Positions 1 through 6,443 of a DNA stretch of 22,154 nucleotides are shown one piece after another; the first letter of the stretch is position 1, and every line of letters begins with the position of its first letter. The stretch is taken from contig DATHET010000309.1 in the NCBI GenBank assembly GCA_035490315.1, positions 1 to 22,154 of the forward strand, read 5' to 3'. Origin of the DNA: JADJQU01 sp035490315. Lineage in GTDB: Bacteria; Planctomycetota; UBA1135; GCA-002686595. The translations under genes were made by a program, and so were the position numbers. The notes beneath the pieces were generated by a model. The model had not been told where the DNA came from, did not search any database, and saw only the letters and a program-made list of their open reading frames with translations.

Positions 1-141
1 CTCTTGGGCGGCAATCCGCTGCCCGCACTCCAAGTGCCGGGCACCATGGTCGACTGCCAGTGGTGGGGTCGCGATCCGGGCTTCCCCGCTCCGAACAACA
101 CGGCCTTGAGCGCGGGACTGGAGTATTCACTTTGCCCCTGA
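1..141 (+). CDS. 3' end of a secreted protein with the shared C-terminal domain (partial)
   Basis: Frame 1 is open from the window edge to a TGA at 139-141 and gives 46 residues, from LLGGNPLPAL to EYSLCP. They equal the last 46 residues of the RCC1-like protein ending at 2634. The DNA of the two segments differs at only four positions, all in the last quarter and all synonymous. The upstream gene is therefore probably a tandem paralogue, or at least a protein with the same terminal domain. Its N-terminal part lies outside the window, so RCC1 repeats cannot be confirmed. The terminal position of the domain and its end in CP match the downstream copy. Confidence 0.85.
   Translation, partial: LLGGNPLPALQVPGTMVDCQWWGRDPGFPAPNNTALSAGLEYSLCP
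1..141 (+). repeat. Direct repeat, copy 1 (partner 2494-2634)
   Basis: This segment matches 2494-2634 without a gap at 137 of 141 bases. The first 114 bases are identical. The four differences are third-position or Leu-codon synonymous changes. The repeat encodes the end of the shared C-terminal domain and probably extends left of the window. Confidence 0.95.
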
Positions 142-318
142 TCGGAAGGGGCCCGCGAGGCGCTCCAACTCGCATTCACGCTCGCGATTAAAGGCCCTTG
201 ATTGACAGTTTCGGCCGTAGGGTGAGAAAGTAGCGCCTTCGGGAGTGCCTGGCAGGCTCGTGCGCGGCGCGGAGCGATCGAATTCGATGCGCGCTCCATC
301 ACCAGAAGGAAGGCGAAC

Positions 319-2634
319 ATGTCTCTGCTCCATTCGATCGTGTCGAAGCGGATCGTCGCGAGTCATCGTCCTCTGACCTCGTCGATCCTGACCCTGTGCG
401 CGGCTCTAGTCGCGACAGCGCAACTTGGAATTGCCCAGGACCAGATCATCGGTTGGGGCCAGCAGGTCTTCGACAGCTCCGTGCACCAGCAGCCGTTCGT
501 CGAGGTGTCGGCCGGCGCTCAACACAACGTGGCGCGTCGCACCAACGGCACGCTCGCAGCCTGGGGTGACAACAGTTTCGGCCAGTGCAACGTGCCGCCG
601 CTTCCTGCCGGACTCACCTACGTCGAGGTCTCGGCGGGCTGGTCTCACACAGCCGCGCGGAGAAGCGACGGCTCGATCGTCGCCTGGGGAAGCAACAACA
701 GCGGCCAGTGCACCGTGCCCCTGCTTCCGGTTGGGCTTTCCTACGTCGAAGTGTCCGCGGCCGGAACCAACTTCGGGAGCTACACCCTCGCTCGAGTCAG
801 CGACGGTTCTGTCGTGGGCTGGGGAAGCAGCACATTCGGCCAGTGCACGATTCCCTTCCTACCGGTCGGCCTCACCTACGTCGAGATCGCGACCAGCCCG
901 TACCACGCTCTGGCGCGCCGCAGCGATGGGTCGGTCGTGGCTTGGGGCGACAACACCTGGGGCCAATGCGTCGTACCCTTTCTTCCAGTCGGGATTTCTT
1001 ACGTCGAGATCGCGGCTGGCGACCAGCACAGTGTCGCGCGTCGCAGCGATGGGTCCGTCGTGGCCTGGGGATACAACAGCAACGGTCAGTGCACTGTGCC
1101 CGCGCTCCCCAGCGGCCGCACTTATGTTGGGATCTCGGCCGGCTTTCGCCACACGGTCGTGCGGCGCAACAACGGATCCGTCCTGGGATTCGGCGACAAT
1201 TTCTACGGAGCCTGCACTGCGCTCCCGCTTCCGCCGGGTCTCACTTACGTCGAGATTTCGGCGGGCGGAAGCGGCTCGGCGAACCTCAACCACACCCTCG
1301 CGCGACGTAGCGATGGGGCGATCATCGCCTGGGGCGACAACAGGTGGGGTCAGCTCAATGCACCTGCCCTGCCGGGCGCACTTTCCTACGCGGACGTGGC
1401 AACGGGGCTGGCCCACACCGTGGTGCGGCGCAGCAATGGCTCGGTCGGCGTCTGGGGAGGAGTCGAGCACGGCTGGCAGTTCGCGTGGCAGCTGTCGGGC
1501 ATCTACAGCTACCTTCAGATTGCGGCCGGCGGGTTGCACTCGCTCGCGGTTCGCAGCGACGGCGCGGTCCTGGCCTGGGGATCCAACTCTCATGGTCAAC
1601 GCTTCACGCCCCCCTTGCCGCCCGGTCTCCAATACGTCGAAGTGGCGGCGGGCGACATCCACAGCGTGGGGCGTCGCAACGACGGTTCCGTCGTCGCCTG
1701 GGGATCCAACTTCTACGGCCAGTGCAACGTGCCCGCGCTTCCCAACGGGCTGACCTACGTCGAAGTCTCCGCGGGTCTGGGTCACACGGTGGCGCGGCGC
1801 AGCGATGGATCGGCCGTGGCCTGGGGCAACAACGGCCACGGACAGTCCAACGTGCCCGCCCTCCCCGCTGGGTTGACCTATGTCGAGTTGGCCGCGGGCG
1901 GTTGGCACACGCTCGGGCGTCGCAGCGACGGCTCGGTCGTCGCCTGGGGACACAACTCCGACGGACAGTGCAGCGTGCCCGCGCTGCCGGCCGGACTCAC
2001 CTATGTCGAGATCGCCGCGGGCCAGCGCCACAGCCTCGCGCGTCGCAGCGACGGTTCGGTCGTAGCCTGGGGTCGCAATGACATCAGTCAATGCAGAGTT
2101 CCCGCCCTGCCGGCCGGCTTCGTGTTCCGATCCGTGGCGGCGGGTGGAGACCGCAGTGCGGCGGTTTACGGTGTCGACTGCATCGCGGTCGCTGGTTACT
2201 GCACGCCCAAGATCAATTCCATCGGTTGCACGCCGTTGATCAGCGCGAGCGGAATGCACAGCGCCAGTGCGAGCAGCGGATTCATCGTCAACTGCGCGAA
2301 TGTGCGCAATCAGAAAGTCGGTCTGCTGCTGTACGGAACCACAGGACGCGCCGCGATTCCCTTCAGCGGCGGCACGCTTTGCATCGCTTCGCCGGTCAAG
2401 CGCACACCGCCGGTCGTTTCGGGCGGCTCGCCATTGCCCGCGGGTGATTGCAGCGGCGTGTATGCGATCGACATGAACAGCTTCGGAGCTGGCCTCTTGG
2501 GCGGCAATCCGCTGCCCGCACTCCAAGTGCCGGGCACCATGGTCGACTGCCAGTGGTGGGGTCGCGATCCGGGCTTCCCCGCTCCGAACAACACGGCCTT
2601 GAGCGCGGGATTGGAGTATTCGCTCTGCCCGTGA
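319..2634 (+). CDS. Secreted RCC1-like repeat protein with planctomycete-type C-terminal domain
   Basis: 771 residues. A purine-rich GAAGGAAGG precedes the ATG at 319. Residues 1-40 look like a signal peptide: basic start, hydrophobic core around LTLCAALVATAQLGIAQ, cleavage near residue 40. From about residue 59 there are 13 complete repeats and one partial repeat of about 41 residues, each with the pattern YVE(V/I)SAG..HT.ARRSDGSVVAWG.N..GQC.VP.LP.GL. This is the short RCC1-type repeat that builds beta-propellers, and 14 units would suit two seven-bladed propellers. Repeats 3 and 7 carry small insertions and repeat 8 is degenerate. Residues 627-771 are the domain shared with the proteins ending at 17292, 18780 and 20660. 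The protein is probably exported and binds something through its propeller. The ligand is unknown and no catalytic motif is visible. Confidence 0.93.
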   Translation: MSLLHSIVSKRIVASHRPLTSSILTLCAALVATAQLGIAQDQIIGWGQQVFDSSVHQQPFVEVSAGAQHNVARRTNGTLAAWGDNSFGQCNVPPLPAGLTYVEVSAGWSHTAARRSDGSIVAWGSNNSGQCTVPLLPVGLSYVEVSAAGTNFGSYTLARVSDGSVVGWGSSTFGQCTIPFLPVGLTYVEIATSPYHALARRSDGSVVAWGDNTWGQCVVPFLPVGISYVEIAAGDQHSVARRSDGSVVAWGYNSNGQCTVPALPSGRTYVGISAGFRHTVVRRNNGSVLGFGDNFYGACTALPLPPGLTYVEISAGGSGSANLNHTLARRSDGAIIAWGDNRWGQLNAPALPGALSYADVATGLAHTVVRRSNGSVGVWGGVEHGWQFAWQLSGIYSYLQIAAGGLHSLAVRSDGAVLAWGSNSHGQRFTPPLPPGLQYVEVAAGDIHSVGRRNDGSVVAWGSNFYGQCNVPALPNGLTYVEVSAGLGHTVARRSDGSAVAWGNNGHGQSNVPALPAGLTYVELAAGGWHTLGRRSDGSVVAWGHNSDGQCSVPALPAGLTYVEIAAGQRHSLARRSDGSVVAWGRNDISQCRVPALPAGFVFRSVAAGGDRSAAVYGVDCIAVAGYCTPKINSIGCTPLISASGMHSASASSGFIVNCANVRNQKVGLLLYGTTGRAAIPFSGGTLCIASPVKRTPPVVSGGSPLPAGDCSGVYAIDMNSFGAGLLGGNPLPALQVPGTMVDCQWWGRDPGFPAPNNTALSAGLEYSLCP
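493..2160 (+). repeat. Array of about 14 RCC1-type coding repeats, ~123 bp period
   Basis: The DNA repeats with a period near 123 bases, seen in recurring segments such as CGCAGCGATGG, GTGGCCTGGGG and CAGTGCA.CGTGCCC. The units encode the 41-residue RCC1-like repeats of the protein at 319-2634. Units 10 to 13 look most alike, which suggests recent internal duplication in the 3' half of the array. Confidence 0.9.
2494..2634 (+). repeat. Direct repeat, copy 2 (partner 1-141)
   Basis: Second copy of the segment at 1-141, encoding the last 46 residues of the RCC1-like protein. The near-identity over a region under little synonymous constraint suggests recent tandem duplication or gene conversion. 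Confidence 0.95.
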
Positions 2635-2638
2635 TGGG

Positions 2639-2656
2639 GCGCCGCCGGAGCGGCGC
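2639..2656 (+). terminator. Short GC hairpin after the RCC1-like gene
   Basis: GCGCCGC (2639-2645) pairs with GCGGCGC (2650-2656) around a CGGA loop, four bases after the stop codon. There is no T-run, so intrinsic termination is uncertain. Confidence 0.35.
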
Positions 2657-2731
2657 GTGAGTTCGCGTGGCGAATCGAATCGATCCACGCAACGGAGGGA
2701 CCGGGTCGGGGCCGCGCAGTAGGATCGCGCC

Positions 2732-3481
2732 GTGAACTTTCCGGTCACGCTGCAGGTTGGGCCCGTCGCGATCTCGGCGCACTTCTTCCTCGAGGCTCTC
2801 GCCTACGCGGCGGGCTTCCTTCTGATGCGGCGCGAGCGGCGCTTGCGGAAGGATAGCTTGAGCGACGATGCGCGCTGGACGCTCGTCGTCGCGGCGATCT
2901 TCGGCGCGGTGGTCGGCTCGAAGCTCGTGCACTGGACCAACGACATACCCGAGCTCGCCGCGCACGCGCACGATGCGCTGTACTGGCTCGGAGGGAAGTC
3001 GATCGTCGGCGGATTGCTGGGCGGGACCCTCGCCGTGGAGCTTGCTAAGTCCCGGCTCGGCATTTCCAGGCGCACGGGCGACGTGTATGTCCTCCCGCTG
3101 CTGGTCTCGATCGCGATCGGCCGCATCGGGTGTTTCCTGGCGGGTCTCGAGGACAACACGTACGGCGTCGCGACCTCGCTTCCCTGGGGCGTCGATTTCG
3201 GCGACGGCGTGCTCAGGCATCCGACTCAGCTCTATGAGATCGCGGCGCTCGCGCCGATCGGATTCATCCTCCTGCGGCAGCGCTCGCGACTCGCCGAGGG
3301 CGTGCTGTTCGAGCGTTTCCTGCTGGCCTACCTCGCCTGGCGCGTCGGTCTGGATTTCCTGAAGCCCTACCCGCATTGGCTCGGCCTCTCCGCCACGCAA
3401 CTCTGGTCCCTCGCCGGCATCGCCGCCGAAGTCTGGTTCGTGCGCGCACGATCGCGACGCCTCCAAGGAGCACTTTCATGA
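2732..3481 (+). CDS. Lgt-like integral membrane protein lacking key catalytic residues
   Basis: 249 residues from a GTG at 2732. The fold signature is that of prolipoprotein diacylglyceryl transferase: GGKSIVGGLLGG (87-98), the family core GRIGCFLAG (130-138) and HPTQLYE (163-169), between several hydrophobic segments. Lgt moves a diacylglyceryl group from phosphatidylglycerol to a lipoprotein cysteine at the inner membrane. Some residues known to matter in E. coli Lgt are not seen here. The catalytic-loop His (H103, in SFHGG) aligns with Val in SIVGG. The Asn of GRIGNF is Cys. The C-terminal R.(I/L)E..RE motif is replaced by RVGLDFLKPYP. The core Arg131 is kept. The protein is therefore probably a paralogue with another glycerolipid substrate rather than the housekeeping Lgt. 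Its stop overlaps the next start (ATGA), which points to coupled expression with the radical SAM gene. Confidence 0.85.
   Translation: MNFPVTLQVGPVAISAHFFLEALAYAAGFLLMRRERRLRKDSLSDDARWTLVVAAIFGAVVGSKLVHWTNDIPELAAHAHDALYWLGGKSIVGGLLGGTLAVELAKSRLGISRRTGDVYVLPLLVSIAIGRIGCFLAGLEDNTYGVATSLPWGVDFGDGVLRHPTQLYEIAALAPIGFILLRQRSRLAEGVLFERFLLAYLAWRVGLDFLKPYPHWLGLSATQLWSLAGIAAEVWFVRARSRRLQGALS
3465..3470 (+). promoter_or_regulatory. Strong ribosome-binding site that sets the radical SAM start
   Basis: AAGGAG lies seven bases before the ATG at 3478, inside the end of the Lgt-like gene. It favours this start over in-frame upstream candidates from 3376, whose translation is only an Arg-rich shadow of the Lgt-like gene. 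Confidence 0.85.
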
Positions 3482-4890
3482 CGACGCGTGTCCGGCCCTG
3501 GCAGTTCTACGACGTCGCGATCTCGATCTGCGCGACCTGCTATCGGCGCGTCGACGCGAAGATCGTGTTCCAGGACGGCGGCGTGTGGATGCAGAAGCGC
3601 TGCAAGGAGCACGGCGAGGAGCGCGTCCTCGTCGCCGACGACGTCGACTACTGGCGCCGCGCGCGCGAGCTGTTCCTCAAGCCTTCGGAAATGCCCAAGC
3701 GCTTCCAGACGCCGGTGCGCCATGGCTGTCCCTACGACTGCGGGCTGTGCGCGGACCACGAGCAGCACTCGTGCCTGACGCTGATCGAAGTCGGCGACGG
3801 CTGCAATCTAGAATGCCCGGTGTGCTACGCCTCGAGCGGCCCCAAGCGCATGAACTGGCGCGCTCTCGAAGAAATCGAGGCGATGCTCGACGCCGTGGTC
3901 GCGAGCGAGGGCGAGCCCGACGTGGTCCAGATCTCGGGCGGCGAGCCGACGCTGCACCCGCGCTTCTTCGAGATCCTCGATGCGGCGCGGCGGCGGCCGA
4001 TCCGGCACTTGATGCTCAACACCAATGGGATCCGCATCGCGCGCGAGGATGGATTCGCGGAAAAGCTCGCGGAGTACTCGAGCAACTTCGAGGTCTATCT
4101 GCAGTTCGATTCCTTCGAGGAGCGCGCGCTGCACGAATTGCGCGGAGCCGATCTGCGCTCGATCCGACAGGGAGCGATCGATCGACTGAATGCCTTGGAT
4201 CTCTCGACGACGCTGGTGGTCACGGTCAAGAAAGGCACGAACGATCACGAGCTCGGCCGCATCGTCGACTGGGCGCTCGAGCAGCGCTGCGTGCGCGGCG
4301 TGACTTTCCAACCGGTGCAGGAAGCGGGGCGCACCGAGGAATACGAAGCTGGCGCGAATCGTCTGACGCTGACCGAAGTGCGCCGGCGCATCCTCGAGCA
4401 GACCCGCGTGTTCAAGCCGGAAGATATCCTGCCCGTGCCCTGCCATCCGGATGCGATCGCGATGGCCTATGCGCTGAAGACAGCGGCCGGAGTGATTCCG
4501 CTGACAGGCATGATCGCGCCCGAAGTCCTGATTTCCGCAGGCACGAACACGATCCGCTACGAAGGCGACGGCGAATTGCAGAAGCACCTGTTCGCGGCGC
4601 TCTCGACCGCTCACGGGCCGGAGTCGAGCGCGACGAGCCTGGCAAGTCTCCTGTGCTGCCTGCCCAAGGTCGATCTGCCTGCCGGGCTCTCCTATCGAAA
4701 CGTCTTCCGCGTGATCATCATGCAATTCATGGATGCCCACGCCTTCGACGTGCGCTCGGTGAAGAAGAGCTGCGTCCACATCGTGCACCCGCGCGATTTG
4801 CGCATCATTCCCTTCGACACGTACAACTTGTTCTACCGCGACGACCTGGAGCGCACGCGGCTCGCGCCGATCACGGGAGTCGCGACGTGA
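3478..4890 (+). CDS. Radical SAM enzyme resembling tetraether lipid synthase (Tes / MJ0619-like)
   Basis: 470 residues. An N-terminal C18..C21 plus C42KEHG45 looks like a metal-binding knuckle. C84PYDC88GLC91..H....C99 follows, then the radical SAM motif C109NLEC113PVC116 and SGGEP (153-157). This order is what I recall for the archaeal tetraether synthase family, which joins lipid chains by radical C-C bond formation between hydrocarbon tails and uses auxiliary Fe-S clusters. The C-terminal stretch around FMDAHAFDVRSVKKSCVHI and RIIPFDTYNLFYR also recalls that family. The PF(C)xYN cysteine I remember from relatives is Asp here. Placement directly after an Lgt-like gene and before membrane-protein genes supports a lipid substrate. 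The chemistry is inferred from the family. A role on another substrate remains possible. Confidence 0.85.
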   Translation: MTTRVRPWQFYDVAISICATCYRRVDAKIVFQDGGVWMQKRCKEHGEERVLVADDVDYWRRARELFLKPSEMPKRFQTPVRHGCPYDCGLCADHEQHSCLTLIEVGDGCNLECPVCYASSGPKRMNWRALEEIEAMLDAVVASEGEPDVVQISGGEPTLHPRFFEILDAARRRPIRHLMLNTNGIRIAREDGFAEKLAEYSSNFEVYLQFDSFEERALHELRGADLRSIRQGAIDRLNALDLSTTLVVTVKKGTNDHELGRIVDWALEQRCVRGVTFQPVQEAGRTEEYEAGANRLTLTEVRRRILEQTRVFKPEDILPVPCHPDAIAMAYALKTAAGVIPLTGMIAPEVLISAGTNTIRYEGDGELQKHLFAALSTAHGPESSATSLASLLCCLPKVDLPAGLSYRNVFRVIIMQFMDAHAFDVRSVKKSCVHIVHPRDLRIIPFDTYNLFYRDDLERTRLAPITGVAT

Positions 4891-5222
4891 CGCAACCCGT
4901 CACGGGGCCGCGGTCACCGATGACCGCGCACGGATTGGGCCTGCTTGCGGGGAGCGCGACCACGATCGGTCTGATCATCGGCTTCATCCTGCTCGTGTTC
5001 CTCCAGCTCGGCGAATACCGCGACCGCTTCATGATCGTCCTTTCGGTCGGTTTCGCCGCGGTGATCCTCGGCTCGATCGGTTTCGCGATCGCGCGACTGT
5101 GGTCGCTCAAGTCTTCGGATGGAAATATTGCGGGTGCAGGACATGGCCTCTTCCTCGGAGCGGCCCTCGGGATCGGCATCGGCCTGCTGATCGTCGGCAC
5201 ATGCAACGCGCTCGGGCTTTGA
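4887..5222 (+). CDS. Small three-helix membrane protein
   Basis: 111 residues from a GTG at 4887 that overlaps the radical SAM stop (GTGA). GGGAG at 4875-4879 lies seven bases upstream. An internal ATG at 4920 is the alternative start. Three hydrophobic segments are visible: about residues 16-38, 46-70 and 86-108. They are rich in Gly, Ala, Ile and Leu, and no conserved domain is recognised. It does not share the LWG.PL motif of the three following small proteins. Its overlap with the Tes-like gene suggests that it works with it, perhaps as a membrane partner, but no function can be assigned. Confidence 0.75.
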   Translation: MTQPVTGPRSPMTAHGLGLLAGSATTIGLIIGFILLVFLQLGEYRDRFMIVLSVGFAAVILGSIGFAIARLWSLKSSDGNIAGAGHGLFLGAALGIGIGLLIVGTCNALGL

Positions 5223-5230
5223 GCACTCCA

Positions 5231-5596
5231 ATGAAGACTTCGGACGACAAGAAAGAAACGGACGCGGGAGAAAGCCCTCTCGAGCACGCTGCTGCGACAG
5301 CGTCCGAGAGTCGCAGGCGAGCGCTCGACACGATGTGGTTCGGATTCGGGGCGCTGTTCGTCCTGGACGTCGTCGTGGGTCTCCCGGGGAGCTTGGTGGT
5401 GGACCGCGTGTTCGGCGGCTACGCCACATTGACCTACATGCTTCTGTTCGGAATCTGGCATGCGCTCTGGGGTTTGCCGCTGGCGGGATGGTTCAAGTTG
5501 CAGCGCATGCACCGCGCCATGCGTGGCGTGCTCGTGACGCTCGGCATTACTTTCCTGCTGACCTCCGCCTGCTGGGGGCTGATGACGCTGAGTTGA
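5231..5596 (+). CDS. Small membrane protein, tandem paralogue A
   Basis: 121 residues with a charged N-terminal tail of about 34 residues, then three hydrophobic segments (about 35-58, 66-90 and 96-119). It shares a pattern with the next two genes: a DT..FG element before helix 1, a (G)I...LWGLPL element in helix 2, an RM..A..G linker, and a short last helix. The three genes are tandem copies that have diverged a good deal. The start at 5231 is eight bases after the previous stop. The ribosome-binding site is weak, so translational coupling is likely. The family is not one I recognise, and its place in the Lgt-like/Tes-like cluster is the only functional hint. Confidence 0.78.
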   Translation: MKTSDDKKETDAGESPLEHAAATASESRRRALDTMWFGFGALFVLDVVVGLPGSLVVDRVFGGYATLTYMLLFGIWHALWGLPLAGWFKLQRMHRAMRGVLVTLGITFLLTSACWGLMTLS

Positions 5597-5628
5597 GATC
5601 CGCCCATTGAGCCGCCGACAAGGTATGG

Positions 5629-5991
5629 ATGATTGGTTCCCAGACCTGCCCGAGGCCATCGCGGACGCGAAGCTCGCCGAGTGCCTATCCGGGAGATCGT
5701 CGGCAACCTCAGCGCTACAACACGCTGCGCTTCGGAATGCTCGCCATGGGCGCGCTGCATCTCGCCGCAACCCTGCTCCTGTACCTGGCGTCGCTTTTCT
5801 TTCTGAACGAGGACATCCTCGTCGCCTTGTCGGGCATCGGGATCACGCAACTCTTCTGGGGCGTGCCGCTGACCTTCGCCTTCCGGAGTCGAGGGATGGA
5901 GCATGCGCAGCGCGGCGTGCGGATCGCCATCGGCGTCACGATCCTGCTGAACGCCGTTTGCATTGCGATCGTGATGACTTTGATCCCCTGA
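5629..5991 (+). CDS. Small membrane protein, tandem paralogue B (start or frame uncertain)
   Basis: 120 residues as read from the ATG at 5629, five bases after AAGG. From about residue 28 the reading is clearly homologous to its neighbours: RYNTLRFG, GIGITQLFWGVPL, GMEHAQRG and a terminal helix ending MTLIP. The first 25 codons are less convincing. They are rich in Arg, Pro and Ser, while the overlapping frame that starts at ATG 5625 gives a more protein-like acidic start (MDDWFPDLPEAIADAKLAE) with GC-rich third positions. A one-base frameshift near 5680-5700, in the genome or in the assembly, would join the two. Otherwise the 5629 start is right and the tail is simply basic. Confidence 0.65.
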   Translation: MIGSQTCPRPSRTRSSPSAYPGDRRQPQRYNTLRFGMLAMGALHLAATLLLYLASLFFLNEDILVALSGIGITQLFWGVPLTFAFRSRGMEHAQRGVRIAIGVTILLNAVCIAIVMTLIP

Positions 5992-6001
5992 GTGGAGCGG
6001 G

Positions 6002-6340
6002 ATGAGCTTGCAGAGTTCGCAACCCAAGCGAGGCTCTCAGAACCGCGACACGCTGCTCTTCGGTCTGCTCGTCATGTGCGGAATCGATCTCGCCGTGATT
6101 CTGGTCCTGTACGCGATCTCGCACTACTTTCGCGACGACGAGCTGGCCGGGATGTCCCTGCGCGTGATCGGGATCGTGCAGCTGCTCTGGGGCCTGCCGC
6201 TAGTCGTGGCACTCGGAATGCAGCGCATGAAGCGAGCCCGACTCGGAGAATGCCTCGCCATGGGCATCCTGCCGATCCTGAGCCTCGTGTTCACCCCCGC
6301 TATCATCGAGCACTACTTCCCCACCCAATCCAATCGCTGA
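6002..6340 (+). CDS. Small membrane protein, tandem paralogue C
   Basis: 112 residues. GGAG about four bases before the ATG at 6002 supports the start. The short polar N-terminus ends in NRDTLLFG, followed by helix 1 (about 19-42), the signature IGIVQLLWGLPL in helix 2 (about 55-76), QRMKRARLG and a last helix (about 86-104). It aligns with the products at 5231 and 5629 over its whole membrane part. The N-terminus should be cytoplasmic by the positive-inside rule. No catalytic residues are visible. Confidence 0.78.
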   Translation: MSLQSSQPKRGSQNRDTLLFGLLVMCGIDLAVILVLYAISHYFRDDELAGMSLRVIGIVQLLWGLPLVVALGMQRMKRARLGECLAMGILPILSLVFTPAIIEHYFPTQSNR

Positions 6341-6344
6341 GCAG

Positions 6345-6430
6345 AGCCGAGCAGGCCGTGCGTTCTGCTCGCCATGGGACTCATGCTGCTTTTGAGCGCG
6401 GCATGTTTCGGCCTGACGCTGGCAATTGCT
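6345..6430 (+). pseudogene. Remnant of a fourth small-membrane-protein paralogue
   Basis: Just after the 6340 stop, one frame reads SRAEQAVR, matching the GMEHAQRGVR linker of the paralogues. The next frame continues with VLLAMGLMLLLSAACFGL, matching LVTLGITFLLTSACWGL of the first paralogue. Joining the two needs a frameshift near 6363. No N-terminal part is left and no ribosome-binding site precedes it. I read it as the 3' remnant of a fourth tandem copy, overlapping the start region of the PqiA-like gene. Confidence 0.5.
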
Positions 6431-6443
6431 AGAAGTGAGCGAC

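Noticed and set aside
202..230. TTGACA at 202-207 as a promoter -35 box for the RCC1-like gene
   Set aside because: The position 17 bases later reads AGAAAG, which is a poor -10 box. No convincing promoter is formed.
425..2081. Several long ORFs in other frames of the RCC1-like gene, on both strands
   Set aside because: Arg- and Ser-rich translations that mirror the 123-base repeats. They are shadows of the high-GC coding frame.
493..2160. CRISPR-like array in the RCC1-like gene
   Set aside because: The whole 123-base unit is coding and similar throughout. There are no short repeats separated by unique spacers.
859..2748. 629-codon minus-strand ORF opposite the RCC1-like gene
   Set aside because: Periodic antisense of the repeat array. 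The plus-strand product has a signal peptide and recognisable domains.
2732..3481. Calling this gene the housekeeping lgt
   Set aside because: Catalytic-loop His and other key residues are replaced, so the symbol would overstate the evidence.
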